Of a stretch of DNA of 64,000 nt, positions 25,201 to 38,990 are shown piece after piece. Under the pieces are notes generated by a model. The model made no database searches, was not told the origin of the DNA, and saw only the letters and a program-made list of their open reading frames with translations. The stretch's first letter is position 1, and each line of letters opens with the position of its first letter. This stretch comes from Rotaria macrura (lineage: Eukaryota; Rotifera; Eurotatoria; Philodinida; Philodinidae): positions 178,672-242,671 of the forward strand of contig OENT01000073.1 of assembly GCA_900239685.1 (NCBI GenBank), given 5' to 3'. The position numbers and the translations under genes are program-made.

Positions 25201-28200
25201 GGACCACTGCCATTGTTTCGGCTACTTAACCTTACATACATATATATCTTTATATATATATATATATTAAATGCTAGCTATTAGTATTTTTTTTTGTCTT
25301 TAAATGTCAGCAATCAAGCAGAGAAACAATAGTATCAACATGTTAATTTCTTGTTTGCCCTTTTATGTACCATCCTACGCTCAAGTATTTTCTTCAAATA
25401 AACTACAAATGAGCATTAGCATGTGTATATGCAATAAATTGAGTACTTACCAATATATCAATGTATGTATTTACTATAATGATGATGATATTTTTTCCAT
25501 ATAAAAAATATTGTAGGATAATGATACTAATGGTTGGCAAGTACGAGTATTAAGGAATAGAGACTATAGCAAAATAAGAGACGAACATAAGAGAAAAAAG
25601 AAGAAAGAGAAAAACATTTTTTTTCTCTACTTTTCTTGTTCGATGTCTTCTCCGAGCAGCGCTAGTGTTGAGAAAGACAGTAAGAGTAAAGCATGACACA
25701 TAATCTCTTCTTTTTTTTTCTAGTAATAGATCGTTCAAAGATGTGATACGTATATACGTACATGCACATATAAACAGGCCAATAATAGAACTTAAGATGA
25801 TATCAAAGCGTATGAGCAAAGAAAGAGAAACAACATTTAGACTGTTGGTGATTAATGGCGTGTCAGCTTTAATTGGTCGCAAAATTGGACGACGTTAACG
25901 CACATACACACTCACACAGCTATATATATTTATTTAAAGATATTGATAGGGTAAAAAAGAAACCTCTTCATTCAACATCTGTTCATTAGAATTATTTAAC
26001 TTTTCAATAGCGAGATAAAACAATTTCATTCATTTACTGTATTTTTTATTAATGACCAGTACATTTCAATTAACACTGATAGAGAAGAAGTGAAAAGAAA
26101 TCGAGAATCATTGATGCACCTTATTCAATGCTCTTTCATTCGACATATTCATCAATCTTGTCTCTTCGGGCTATATAATACGAAAGAAACGAAGAAATTC
26201 TAGCCCCGAGGTTACATTTTTCTTCATTTCACACGTACTTATATTTCATATGCGATGGCACCATTTTTCTCATCCAGTCGACCAACCGAACAAAAGACGA
26301 ATGTATTTATAAATATATGAATGTATGCAAAGCAATCAAGCGAAAAATGAGCAGCTTTAAATATGACAGAGTAAAAGAAAAATAAAATAACGAAGATAGA
26401 TTGACTAAAATTGAATGAAGCACGGCGTCAGTCAATATTCTACGAAGAATCATCTGACAATGTCAAAATAGAATTAAAATAGGGCGGAGTCTTGAACCGT
26501 AAATTGAAGATGACGACGACATTCATATGGACAAGAGGAAAAGTGCAATCTTTCTTACTCGTCGTATACGATTTAGTGTATGTTCTGTTAAAAAGATAAG
26601 GTCTTATCATCATCATCATCATCATCGCTCTTCTTTTCACTACTGAATGTGTATGGCTCCAAGGGACATCCAATATACAAGTCAAGTGTTTGTCTGCTTT
26701 TAGTCATTCCATCTGTTTACTTTCATTAAAGTGCTAAGATTACATAAATAAGTTTCTTTTCACTTTAGCATTATACCATCTTCGTGTTGCATTCCAGCAA
26801 TGAACGACAAAGAAAAAAAGTTGTCGTCGTCGTCTTTTTTTCAAATTGAAAAACTGTTCTTTAATTTATTTATTTGTAAGAGCAACAGATGGAATGAAAT
26901 TTTCACTTTTAAACATTAATCAAATAGTCATGATCGAGATGGAAGTTAATTGATTAGAATGCTCTAATATACTTACAAAGTATATCCATGTGAAGTTTCT
27001 TTGAAAGTACTCGATGTTGAGGTTGTTGTTGTTGGTTGCCATCATTAATCAGTTCTGGTTGGACAGCTTCACAATTAAATTTACGCTTATGAAAATGTCT
27101 ATCAATACGAATAATTAAAACAAGTATTGTTCGATAAGTTCTATCGTCGTTTAAGATTGTAGTATTTTTTTCAATACGATATTCGATATCAAACGGAAAA
27201 TTAATATAAGCAGCTGGCAAAGCACGTGTAACAACACATGTAAGACGAATTAATTGATTTTCACGTAAACGTATATGTTCAGAATTTGATGATGAATTAA
27301 AAATAATTTGTACCGTTGATGGTGACGATGATGATTGATATAGAAGATCCTTATCGGTTTGATTTGATGTATGACTTATTGCTGAATCGTGCGACGATAA
27401 AAGTTGAGCACCAATTTCAACAGTTGTAAGACGAACTAGAATATAAATTTCAAATCAAATGATCCTCTGTATTACTTGTCATCTCTTATTTCTATGAACA
27501 ATAGATTATTTCTCTTTCTCTTTCTTTTTCTTTTTATCGGTTTTTCCGTTTCGTTCACATTATTTCTAGTGTAACGTGCGTCGTCGAGTAGTTTCTCTTG
27601 GACAATGCCCTTATGCATTTTTCTTTTAGAGGGTGTAAATGAATGGATAATGAAGAGGTGAGAAAAGCGATAAAGAGCACATATACCAATAAGATTCAAT
27701 TTTTTTCCTAGTCATTCAGACGAGGTAGTCGTACGTGCGCACGCATGTCTTATGTGCACTTTTTTTTTTTTAGAATAACATACGCAACGGGTATTCATAC
27801 TATAGAAAAGTTTAACGGGCGGAAGCACACAACTACGATCTTCGTATTAAAATAGAACGATGTGAAAGAGAGACGAAGGAAACCGAGAACGATGAATAAT
27901 AGAGGTAGTACATGAGAGTCGATAGACATCGTTTACCGACTAAGCAAACACGGCTGCATAATACCGGGATACTGAACGATGAAGAAAGGAAATGGACCAA
28001 AGCATAGTCATCAATAGCAAGTATAGGAGAGAAAAAAAACAAAGAAAAACCTGAAATCAGACGCTCGGAAGTAACCACACCCTACTCGTAGCATTACTAG
28101 TTGCAAGGTTGGTTAATCAAGACGATGACAAAGAAGAACAAGAAGGAGATTCATCATCAATGTCTTTTACTGTTGTCTCATGGGAAGCATAGAGTAATCT

Positions 28201-31200
28201 CACCGGATTAGATGTTCCAAGTGCGAAAGAATAAGACAATGACATGCATAACAACATTGCCAAAGCGAATAAGAACAATGATCATAATATAGTAGATTCT
28301 CATCTTATGTTCTTATAGCCGAATGTGAGCGATGAAGCGAGAGAAAGAAAAGAAGAATAAGTAGGCCGATGAAGGAAAAAAATAGGAAAAGGGAACATTC
28401 CAATCAATATGTGGACTCTTTTTCTTTGCTGCTTTATTCAAACAAAATAATTTGTGTAATGAGACTTCCCAGTATGATTTAACCACAATCTCAATTATAA
28501 AGCAATAGTTGACAAGGCAGACATCTATTATTTTTCTCATGAAATTAATATTAGCTCAGTGAGATCGATCGATGACAGTGTGCATGCGTGCACTCACATT
28601 AGGGTCAACACAGTAGGCGCAACATCGCAACAGCACATATGCATACATATCGCGATAAGGGTTATATATGATATGTTCACTGCTACGACGTATAGTACTA
28701 CTGCTAGTACTTGACGTAATATAACTCATGTTTCTTACTGTGCATCATCGATCATCAAGCGCTCGTGTGTGTGTGTTGTATCAGTCTCGTGTGAATGAGA
28801 AAAAGAAAAGGGAAAAATCGGAAATTATTTCGGAAAAGTGTGTAACACGCATCCTTCCCATTCTATCAACATGAATGTGTGTCCTTTAGTAACACATACA
28901 TGTAAAGATTGAGTTGAATTGCCTAACAGTTGTTAGTATCTCCAAAGAGAAATTAAAAGCATCATCCAGTCTGGAAAAGACAACGCCAGATCTATCTATC
29001 TATCTTTATATATATATATATATATATACTTGTATATAGATCTGGATATGATAGAGAAATGGAAGAAGAATTTGATGTCATTCACATACACATACAATTG
29101 ACCACTTGGTGTAGACAAGGACTGCTATTCTTTACTCTCTTACTCTAGGCACACACATACAACACATTATGCCACAGTATGGGAAAAGAAAGGACGCCAG
29201 ATACTCGAGATCATGTTGAGTGGGATATTAAAAAATGTGTCGATAAGTAATTCAATGATCATTAAGAATAGGCAATTATCTGTATTCATAAACTCAATGT
29301 TGTAAATCTAATTTCATTGAAGAAGAAAAAAAAAGAGAATGAAAAGAATCTCATCAGTTTTTCTTTCTATGCTCAAACTTAAATTAACTATATATAGAAA
29401 ATAGAGTAGATTAGCTTTTTTTGTGTAGCTTGTTCTCGATGTCAGAAGAATACTCAAAAAATTTTCTAATATCATATGAAATAATCCTATTAAGAAAAGC
29501 CTTAATTTATACGTGATAAGTAATTATGAAAAGATGCTTAACCCTTTGAAGACGGACATTACTTTTTTCATGTTTCGTATAGAAGAAACCAAATTAGCGT
29601 GTCAGCAATAACTATCATTTATATAATGCTAACTATGATAATTATAAAACTTATTCTCAATTTGAAGACGGCAAACATAAATCAAAACTATGAAATAGAA
29701 AAGCGAGTAAAACATTTCGAGAATCTTGACTAATGTACTGGCAAACTTTTTCTTCATCTAGGGAGAAGGATCAAGTTAATAATTGACATATTCTAAAACC
29801 ATTCATAACACAATACATATACGTACGCATTGTATCAGTACATACTTTTTAAACATTTTTCAGTTATTCTACTCAATTTGTTGTTATCGAGAAGAAAAGT
29901 AAACGTCTTTATTTGATAGATTAGCACCAATCTATATGACATAGCCATTAATCAGATATTATCTGATTATTCGTAGAGCTTGATAAACAATTTAAATTAA
30001 ACTTTCTATTTTATGTAATGATACTTCTTTTATAATTTAAAAGCAAAGATTATATTCAATATCCTGAAGGTATAGAATTAAAGTCTGTACAAAACTAAAC
30101 GGATTAAAACCGTTGTTTGAAACGTAATTTACTAATACACAAGATTCAATTTGGCATTTTAACATAATTCATAAGTCACACAAAAAAATACATATTTTAC
30201 AAACTTGATTAGGTATGAAAGGATACTTTTGAATAAGGAAAATTTTCGGACAAAGATACAATATTTATTTCGTGCGATCGATAGATCCTGTCCTACTTGG
30301 ATCTGATTGATTGAAAATTCCAAAACTTGAACATGGTCAACTTTCATACTCTAATATTTTCAATTTCACAGATATGGTAGAGTGATTGCGGAGACAACTA
30401 TCTCCATACGATAACTAGCGTACTCTATACTTGTTTTTACCGGCGACTATATCGAGTCTTTGGCCGCTCTCATTCATCGATTCTATTCTAGGGACTTGTG
30501 TTTGTTCATCTTAGATTTTTTCGAGTGTCTCTCAAGTGATCAACATTTGTAATCATTCTATATATTAATGTTTTTCTTTAAAAACTCTTGTAAAAGGATA
30601 TGTGTGTATCGATCACATATTATTGATGTCACACATTTTTCTTTTGTAGATCGAAAAATATTTTCAATGTAAAACAATCTCATATAATCTATGATGAAAG
30701 GCATGCTCGAGAAATACCCGATAGGATAATTTTATGACTCTATCACATTCTTTCGACTTTTTGTTTTCCTACTCAATTTCTTTTACAAATGTGTTGTTTT
30801 TAAACATTGATTAATGACAATTGTCTGTCTACAATAAAATATTGCGGAAATACTAGAGAAACAGACGACAACAGCACATATTAATTATTATTGTATTTAC
30901 TATAAACAAAAAAAAAGAAAACAAATCGATGGTTTCTTTCCGATACTAATAGATTACTGTTTGATGAATAATCAAAGAAAGTTTAGTTATTCGAGTATCA
31001 TTGTCTAGAAAATACCAGTTTATCTAAGAATGCATTCTATGCCTCATATAAATGTATACATAGAGGATATGCTATAAACATAGTTTTAGTTCGATTCTCC
31101 CTAAGAATCTAATCGAATTATAATTATTATTGAAGATTATTATTATCAACTCAAAAAAAAAATGATTTCAAGGCTATGTTTTCTAGAAGACACATATTTG

Positions 31201-32649
31201 CTGAAAATTGATCTACTACTGATACTATCATACTCCCTATCGTACAAGTTAAATACTTTCATAGAAAAACACTATATTGAATGATAAGTTTCAAACTGAT
31301 TCCTAAAATATTATGAAAAAGAGAAGCATTACTTTGTCTCTTTTGACCTTATATTATCCCTTTTCAAATATTTATTTGTCTCACTCTAGTACACTGTCAC
31401 ATCACTAGAGATCTTCTGGTAATAGATCAATAATATTTATTAACACTTGATCGTGACAAGAATAAGAAAAATATTAAAGAATTTTATTACGTGCTAAGAA
31501 AAAGTCCAGTGGTTAATTCCTCTCATTGGGAAATGCTCGGTGTCTTGGATATGATTATGAAAAAAATTGTGTAATTTCTGTTTTGTCTTGCACTATGTGA
31601 AAAACTGTATATGAAAATTTAAAAATCAACCGAATAAGATCATGACACTTCAATAATTATTTTAAGAAAGTTGAATCATTTTCAAATACATCTGATTTAT
31701 TCTGGATTTTCAGAGAGTGACAAGGGAACAATATATATCCGTCTTATCAAAATATGTTTTGTAATTTTTCTACAGTTGATTACAAACTGATATAATGTTC
31801 AAAACAAATATATACGCGGGTCTTTTCGTTTCTATAGATGTCGTCGCGATTGCATACACCGTACGAAATGTCACAGACTATAGGTTAGAATCGTCGTAGA
31901 TTGAGTGTATCTTTTCTTTGATGATCAAAAATTAGAAAATAAAAGCGTGCCGTGAAAAGATCAAAGTTGAATGAGATAGGTTTTCTTATTCCGATGGCAT
32001 AATACTTTAAATGCCATCGTATGTCAAAAAAGATTCACATCTATATGGATCTGAAAAGAACGAGACTTAAGATTTAATGATAAAAATCAAGGATATGAGC
32101 AACAGCTGGAATGAAATTGGTTAATACCCAACGTACGTTTTAGAATATCGAATTCTATGAATCAAGTAAGAATAGAATAACTTATTGAATCTCATGAGAT
32201 TATTCGAAATCTCAAGAATTTAATATCAACATACATTTAATCGAAAATAAATATCGTATAATTATACCTGCTACAGTTAAATTAAATTGCCGAATAGCTC
32301 CTAATGTTTCACATTCATAAATTCCTGAATCATTCGATTGAAGATGACGAATATTTAATAGATGTAATTGGATTCCACTTGTTGTTGTTCCATCGTCAAG
32401 TTTATCTAAGGTCATTTTTGATCGATATTTTGGTAAAATAATACCATATCTTGTCGCCAATAAATTTGGTCGTTTCCACCACGCTACATCCATCAAATCA
32501 CATGTTAAACTTACATGACTATTTTCTAATCGATATATGTTTTCCAAACGATTATTATCTTCTTGATTATCAGTTAAAAACATATTTATTTGAACAAGAA
32601 ATAAAATAAGAATAAAAATAAATCGCTTCAAATATTCAATTGTATACAT
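22291..32649 (-). CDS. Sidestep-like immunoglobulin/FN3 single-pass receptor
   Basis: Type I membrane protein, probably a cell-adhesion or guidance receptor. Eight exons (32268-32649, 26977-27435, 24597-24881, 24358-24516, 24159-24284, 23948-24085, 23831-23893, 22291-23213) give 844 residues; every junction is phase 1. Seen: signal peptide-like start (hydrophobic FIFILILFLV); Ig1 with SLTC, WW and SGIYECE; Ig2 with RLTC and FNCEA; Ig3 with NLTC, FTW and VICRAHNE; an FN3-like module with YTYVNTTLTVNC, DFFCYM, PERHHDFRVFTKNKFG, as in the sidestep family; a transmembrane helix near residues 476-500 (AICIIGVCLISLLIICCCC); and a long cytoplasmic tail rich in Asp, Arg and Tyr. The C-terminus IYV fits a class II PDZ ligand (inference). 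The first intron is 4.8 kb and the second 2.1 kb, unusual beside the others. Confidence 0.85.
24882..26976. other. Intron 2 of the Ig/FN3 receptor gene
   Basis: 2.1 kb without recognised coding sequence. Holds a TA microsatellite at about 25250-25269 and an ATC repeat at 26606-26627. Confidence 0.6.
26606..26627. repeat. ATC microsatellite
   Basis: Seven ATC/TCA units inside intron 2 of the Ig/FN3 receptor gene. Confidence 0.8.
27436..32267. other. Intron 1 of the Ig/FN3 receptor gene, 4.8 kb
   Basis: No exon recognised. A patch around 28570-28870 is richer in CpG and CA/TG steps than the rest and could hold an internal promoter or enhancer (inference only). TA/TATC microsatellite at 28990-29028. 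Confidence 0.55.
28990..29028. repeat. TATC then TA microsatellite
   Basis: Compound repeat inside intron 1 of the Ig/FN3 receptor gene. Confidence 0.8.
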
Positions 32650-33268
32650 GTGATGAGATTATTGACGACAATGATAGGAGAAACATAGTCGTCGTTATAC
32701 TAATATAGAGAAATGATTATCTAGAAGCGAAAAAAAACCAAGAAAAAACAAAAAAAATTCTTCATACATTTAGGTAAAGGTCATAAACACAGAACAAAAC
32801 AGTCATAATGTCGCCGCAAACATCTAGATTATCAATCAGGGACAGATGATGTCATCGCAAATGACATATTTCTTTTTTCACGACGATTAGAATATATTTA
32901 TACATACATAAGACGATAGTATAAACGAGCATTATAGATATATAATGTACAGTGAATGTCAGTTTAAATTCTATATTGTATTTTTCATTCTTTACATTGA
33001 TTCATACCTACTGTCGAGAAGTATTGTACAACGAATCAATAGATGCATGTATATACATGTATCATTCAACAAAGTAGTTCTTTCTTTCTTCTCTCTTTCA
33101 TTACAATGACATAGTTCATTATTTTTAAATTAATATGTTCAATTTTATCATGTCGTGATAGGAAATAGAAAATGAAGTAAGATCAGCAGGAGTCGATTAG
33201 TAAATAATGTTGTTTGATGAACGTGTCGAAATGAAAAACTATGATATAGACATTTTGAAATGTTGACA

Positions 33269-33270
33269 CG

Positions 33271-33301
<31 letters not shown>
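33269..33301. repeat. GAT microsatellite
   Basis: About eleven GAT/GGT units. Confidence 0.85.
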
Positions 33302-33584
33302 GAGAAAGATTGGATAACAATGAGAAGAAAAACCCCGACTCGACAGATCTATACAAGCAAATTATTACTCGTGTTTCTCATGCAGTGTTATTAATTATAA
33401 CGCGTCTGACAGGGTAAGAAGAAAGATTTCGACTATTCGACAAAAATAATAAGTACCGTTGACGCGTGAAGCAACCTATATCAATCGCTCACCCTCTCTG
33501 TCGCTTCTTAACTTTACATATATGTACTATACTCGATAAATCGAGTAACTTGCCAATTCCCCGCACTGGTCACTTCTCCTCTTC

Positions 33585-33614
33585 GCCCCCCCTCCCCCCC
33601 TCCCCCCTCCCCCC
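33585..33614. repeat. C-rich tract (G-runs on minus strand)
   Basis: Four successive runs of six or more C broken by single T, followed by further short C runs. The minus strand therefore has G-runs able in principle to form a G-quadruplex. It lies about 0.94 kb upstream of the minus-strand start codon at 32649. Confidence 0.85.
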
Positions 33615-35738
33615 ATCCCATCCGTCTCTCTCGTTTTTTTCTATGTCTCTCCCGGCTATAGCCTCACCATTGTTGTCAAGTTGCATTACAGAACGATGCG
33701 TCCTTCGTTATATTCTTTCTCTTGAGCTCTTGTACAAACAGATCAATGTCTCTTTCATTCTTCTCTTCTTATCATCCAGTAACTGATGATGCCTGTTCAG
33801 GATCATCGACAGTATACTAATCATCAACGCATCAGATTGATTGCAAAAGTACACTGTTCTTTAGATATATCACCAGAGAAGTGATCAACAATAACAAATC
33901 GGCAAAAACAGTAGCAGTAACGTTAATCTTGTACAGTCGATTGTTCATTCGCTCGCCCACCCGTTGGTAGTAATAGTAAGATAAATCATCAGAACGAAAG
34001 AGGGAAGAGAACAACTCTAAACTTGATCAGACGAGAGATTTGTCTTGCGTGCGAGAAAACAATTATCGCCACACACACACACTTGTGCTACACAGCATAC
34101 ATCAAGCAGGAAGTGACTGGCTAGAAAGCAAGTTCTAATATTGACAAAATGGCTCAAGTCCCATAATGATTTCTTTTGACACACACACATATAGACAGGA
34201 GAAGTCAAATGATGGCCGCAAGCGCCAATAAGATTATGAAACTTCGTTGTAACTTTTTTCTTTTATGCCTCTTTTTGTCTATCTATTCCTTTGACATGTT
34301 CAAACAGATTCTTCCATTTATTCATTCATTCATTCATTCTTTTCCTATTTGTTTCGTATGAATGTTACAAAAAAAGAACGATCATCAAACAATACTTGTA
34401 AAAATGAAAGCCATTAGGCTAGTAAAAAACATACACAGGCCAGCTGGCACAGCTGCAGATCGTTCCGAATGATTCCTACGAATGAAACATGAGCAACTGT
34501 AACAAGGACGATATAGTATGCATCGATTACCTCGGGACAGTTAGATACAGATATGTTATTATTTTCTTTTTCCTGTTGTCTGTCTATCTATGACACTCTA
34601 CTGAGATTATTGTCAAGATCTATATCGTTTACCTCCGCAAAAGAAACAATTACACCAGGCCACATGCCAATCGATCGAATACCATCGATGAAGTACGAAG
34701 AATTTGATCAATGAATAGAAAGAACACTCAAGAGATTTTCGGCTTACTAAACAAATTTTCTTTCTCTTACGGTCTGCTCTGGTGTTTCTCTCTTTTTTCT
34801 TTTTGTTCTTCTCTTTGTTGCTTCTCTCCTGTGAGAATAAATCATCGTGAGACGATTTCCGATGATCTGAACGAGCGAATTTTGCTTTTACGTTCATTGG
34901 AACTAGTCATCGGTTATGAGTATAAAATAAAAAAGGGGAACACAAGAAAGGAAAATGCAAAGCAAATACGCAATAATACAAATGAGGTCATCTTCAGACA
35001 GGTGCTTGACAATGCGAACAAAAAGAAAAACCGGAGAGGAAGACAGATAATCAATTTACCTCATAGCTGATTATCTTTTCTTGTTGCCTCTTTTTTTTCT
35101 GCTCAATAGAGACAAATTCAATTTACGATCCATACATAACCTAGTGATACTTACAAATTCTATTAAAATTCGAGTGTCCTCATTTTTTTTTGACTTGATG
35201 TCTTGAACAGAAAAGATCTTAATCGTCTGTCAGCCTCTATGAAGAAAGAAAGTATAAAGGAAAGGAGCCACTTGATTTTTCTTTCGTCGGTTAACACTGA
35301 ATTGTAATTGTTCAATCAAGCAACCGGAAAGTCATAGCTAAGAAAAGGCGTATACAAATGCTTCCTTTTTTTTCTTTAGATATATCTTCATGTACATTCA
35401 TGCATATGCATGTGAAACAATTTAAATTAAGTCACCAATTGTCTTTAGCATAAAAAATTCTTAACAATGAAAAGATATACAAAATGTACGAAAAGAAAAT
35501 TTTATAATTTTGCTTTCTTAAACATAAGTACCTATTCATTGATGATTTTTCAATCGATCTTCATTGATCGAAAGTGCAGCATACTGAACAAACATGTCGT
35601 TATAAGCTGCTTGCTTGTTAATGAAGACAAATGACATGCGAAAAATAAACACAGTCGGTTGTCTTTAGTACATTATAAATGTACAATGTGAATAAATCAG
35701 TTAACACGAATTGAATCTAGACAAAGATAATATTACCA

Positions 35739-35747
35739 TTACTATTA

Positions 35748-35782
<35 letters not shown>
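35739..35782. repeat. ATT microsatellite
   Basis: Long TTA/ATT run with one GTT and one CTA interruption. Confidence 0.85.
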
Positions 35783-37896
35783 GTCGGCGTCGTTTCTCAA
35801 CTTTCTTCATAATATTTGAAAGAAAACATGCGTCGGACGCAACGAATGATTCTAATGGCATAATTGATAAAAAGAAAAATCTGTTAGTATTATATTGGAC
35901 GAGAATAAATAATACATATATTGTAAACGTCGTGACAAAAAAAATACGATATACATTCTTGGTAAACATAAACGAAGTATTTTTTTTACTTTAACCTTGG
36001 TAGCAAATGCTCCACTCACTTGTCAATGTCGTCTTCATTACATCACCATCACCATTTCCATCACTGCATGCTTTCGTGCATTTTGACCAGGTGTCAAGAG
36101 AAAAAGAAAGAAACGAGAAAAGTCTCTCCCTCTCTCAATGAATATATGTATGTATCCATTCTTGTGATTACATTAGCATTTTACTCGTTTTCTCATCATT
36201 CAATGGATAGTACTTATCTCGATTTCTTTTTTCTCTGTACTTGAGTTCCATTTTTTTTTTCTGTTTGACAATTGAGATCTATTCTTTTCAACGCACATGA
36301 TCATCATCATCAACTTTGAACTGCACCTTATATATACACATAACATTCTTCATTTGATTTCCGATTAAAAATTAACTCTGTGTGTTGTTCGTGCTCGTTC
36401 ATGTACACGCATGTTGTGAATACTATGACATACAGAGTTAATTATATGAACCTTTTTTCTCTATTTTAATGATCGAAAAAAAAATTTTCTTTTTCACAAC
36501 AACTTGCAACATAAGAATCCGAAGAAACCAATAGAAACAAACGTTTTTTGACAATCTGTCATTTGAATTAAAGAATAGAGTTTCTCATTCGAATAGTTGC
36601 ATGAAAAAATGATATGGGTAGAAGGAATATTCAACATATTTATCTATTACTCAACTATGCATGAAATGAAAGAACTACGGTATACGAAAGAAAAGGCTCA
36701 CAATAACTAGAATGCTTGCATAATTTTAAGTTTCTCATATAATCTTAACACCATATTAGAAAAATCAAATGTTTTTTAATCATATCTACACACAACATAA
36801 ATTTACTTATTTGCCCTAGTGAAGCTCTATATGTTGTGATTAAATAGTATATCGCTTAATTTAATTATACGAGACGAAATTTCAACAAAAATAAACGATA
36901 AATATAATAAGTGTACCATAATTATCACACTTTTCATATATGTGTATATATGATGAAGGCTAAGTGGAAAAGAAAAATAACTCGACCACCCATACTGTCT
37001 ATTCACGATCATATATTACATGGAAATAAACATTAAGTCATTAAATGAATAGGCCATATCTCATTAGAAAACTAGTTGTCTGGTTGATGTTTTGTTGGAC
37101 TATAACTTCATGTACCCTATAGGTGATAGAATCCATGTCGATTTCATCCAGACAAATTTATGCATATTCAATAAGTTTGTCAAGGAAAAGAACTATGAAG
37201 AATTTTATTTTAGTAATCGTACAATCCAACGATTGTTTACTTTATAATTAAATAGAAAACATCGGCAGTCATGATAGAAAGCTTTTCATGTTTAGTAATA
37301 ATAAACGTATCATCGTACTCAAATAAAGAAAAACAAAATATATACAAATGAGATGCATATGGTAATCTATAATCATACAGAATTTTGGTACAAATCGTTA
37401 GTGAGTTAATAAACGTCGAAAGAAGAATGTTTTATTGTGATTTTGTTATTTATCAAAAAAATGAAAATGAAGTTCAGCATACAAATTATTAAGAAACAAT
37501 TGTTACATCCTGACTTTTGAACACAAGTATTCTGTTTAAATATACGATTTCTCAACTATATGGCAGACGCATCATATTCACATATGCATGTTTTCAAATA
37601 ATAACATCGATTATTCTGTTGAATCAAAATTAGAAGTTCGAGCACTCGGCCATAAAATTTAATTAAAAAAATCTTCAGCTAAAATTAGTCGAAAAGAAAA
37701 AGAAGATACAGTGTATAACTCGAAGACATTCTGATTACATTGATATTCGATTCATTTTTCTTGCAGTCTAATTTTTTAATTCGAATTATTACAAAGATTT
37801 CTATAGAAAAAAATATAAGAAGGAATAAGATCATTCCATGAAGATTTATATCGAAATATCTTTACTGAATATATCGTACATGTAAAAATAAAATAT

Positions 37897-38990
37897 TTAT
37901 ACTTCTTCAATTTCATTACTAGGACCTTTAGCAAAATGTTTCATATTATTTTGAAGAGATTTCATCAATGCATGTGCATCACGCCGCATTTCTTCGTTGT
38001 GCAATTGATCGTAATCAGCTAAAGCTTCCTAATTGCAAAAAAACAAACTATGTTTTTTTTTTCTTAATTTATCTTAATGATTATTTATTTACTTCGTATG
38101 CTTGCTTAGCTATTTTCAAAGCATTATCAGCTTTTGATTTTGAATTAAAACAAAAAACAGAATAATTGAGCATTATGCCAACACGTACAGGATGATATGC
38201 GGGCAAATTATTTTCGGCTAAGTCTTTAGCATTCAAATAACAATGATTAGCCTCATTTTGTAGTGATTCTTTGAGATTTGATGATGCTATTTCAATTTCA
38301 TAGCGTATGAAATCACCTCGCATACGTTCATAAAATGCTATTTGTTCAGCATCATTACGTGCATTTGGTGTTAGGATATCTTTTACGATGGCTAAAAGCA
38401 AAGTAAAATATTAAGCATGCAAAATTATTAAAATGTATTTTGTTCTTTTCTAGTTATTACAAAGTAGCTCTTGACATAGATTCCATAATTCATTTGCAAT
38501 CTCTTCACGATATTGTTCACATATCTAATAAAAATAATGAAAAAAAAAATTTTTCAACTTCGTGTTATTCATATTTCTTTTACTTGTGTTAATTTTGTTT
38601 CATCAAGTTTCTTACAATAAACTGAAAGATGACGAATCGCTACGAGGTAAAAAACAAAAGATGAATGATATCATATATTCTATACTATCAAACATTGGTA
38701 CATATGCGCACACCTGTTCTTCGTGATGTAACAGCATTTTTATAGGCAACAACAAGTAGATTTCTTTCGTCTGCAGTTAACTTCTTTTTTAAGTCAAGTA
38801 CATTTTTCATTTGCATTAACATATCTTCGTAACGTAGAGCTTTTTCTGCTAAGCGTGCTCGATAAATATAATCTTCAACTGTATATATCGATTTCTTCAT
38901 ATTTAGTCCCGTAACATCATTAGAATTTATAATCAATGATTTCGGTTGATTACGCATGTTAGGTGAACGTTCTTCTGATGAATATGACAT
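37897..38990 (-). CDS. Divergent 14-3-3 protein
   Basis: Phosphoserine/threonine-peptide-binding adaptor of the 14-3-3 family. Five exons (38714-38990, 38584-38639, 38461-38524, 38093-38391, 37897-38028) give 275 residues against about 245 usual; the excess is an N-terminal extension of roughly 30 residues. Seen: YRARLAEKALRYEDM (helix 1-2), ERNLLVVAYKNAV, and the ligand-pocket residues by position: Lys84 (K49 of human zeta), Arg91 (R56), Arg162-Tyr163 (R127-Y128), Asn208 (N173, in MLNYSVF) and Asn260 (N224). The family segment SSWRVVSSIEQK is replaced by a shorter unrelated one, and the usual Trp near the C-terminus is Phe. Binding should be kept while dimer or groove edges may differ (inference). 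The C-terminus is acidic (EIEEV). Confidence 0.9.

Larger units (their letters stand above)
32650..37896. other. 5.2-kb gene-free region upstream of the Ig/FN3 receptor gene
   Basis: No coding exon recognised on either strand. Two patches (about 33460-33780 and 34020-34230) are less AT-rich and may include the promoter or a 5' non-coding exon of the minus-strand receptor gene. Contains GAT, C-rich, CATT and ATT repeats listed separately. Confidence 0.5.

Noticed and set aside
33466-33786. Plus-strand frame rich in Pro/Ser/Leu
   Set aside because: Produced by the C-rich tract and CT repeats.
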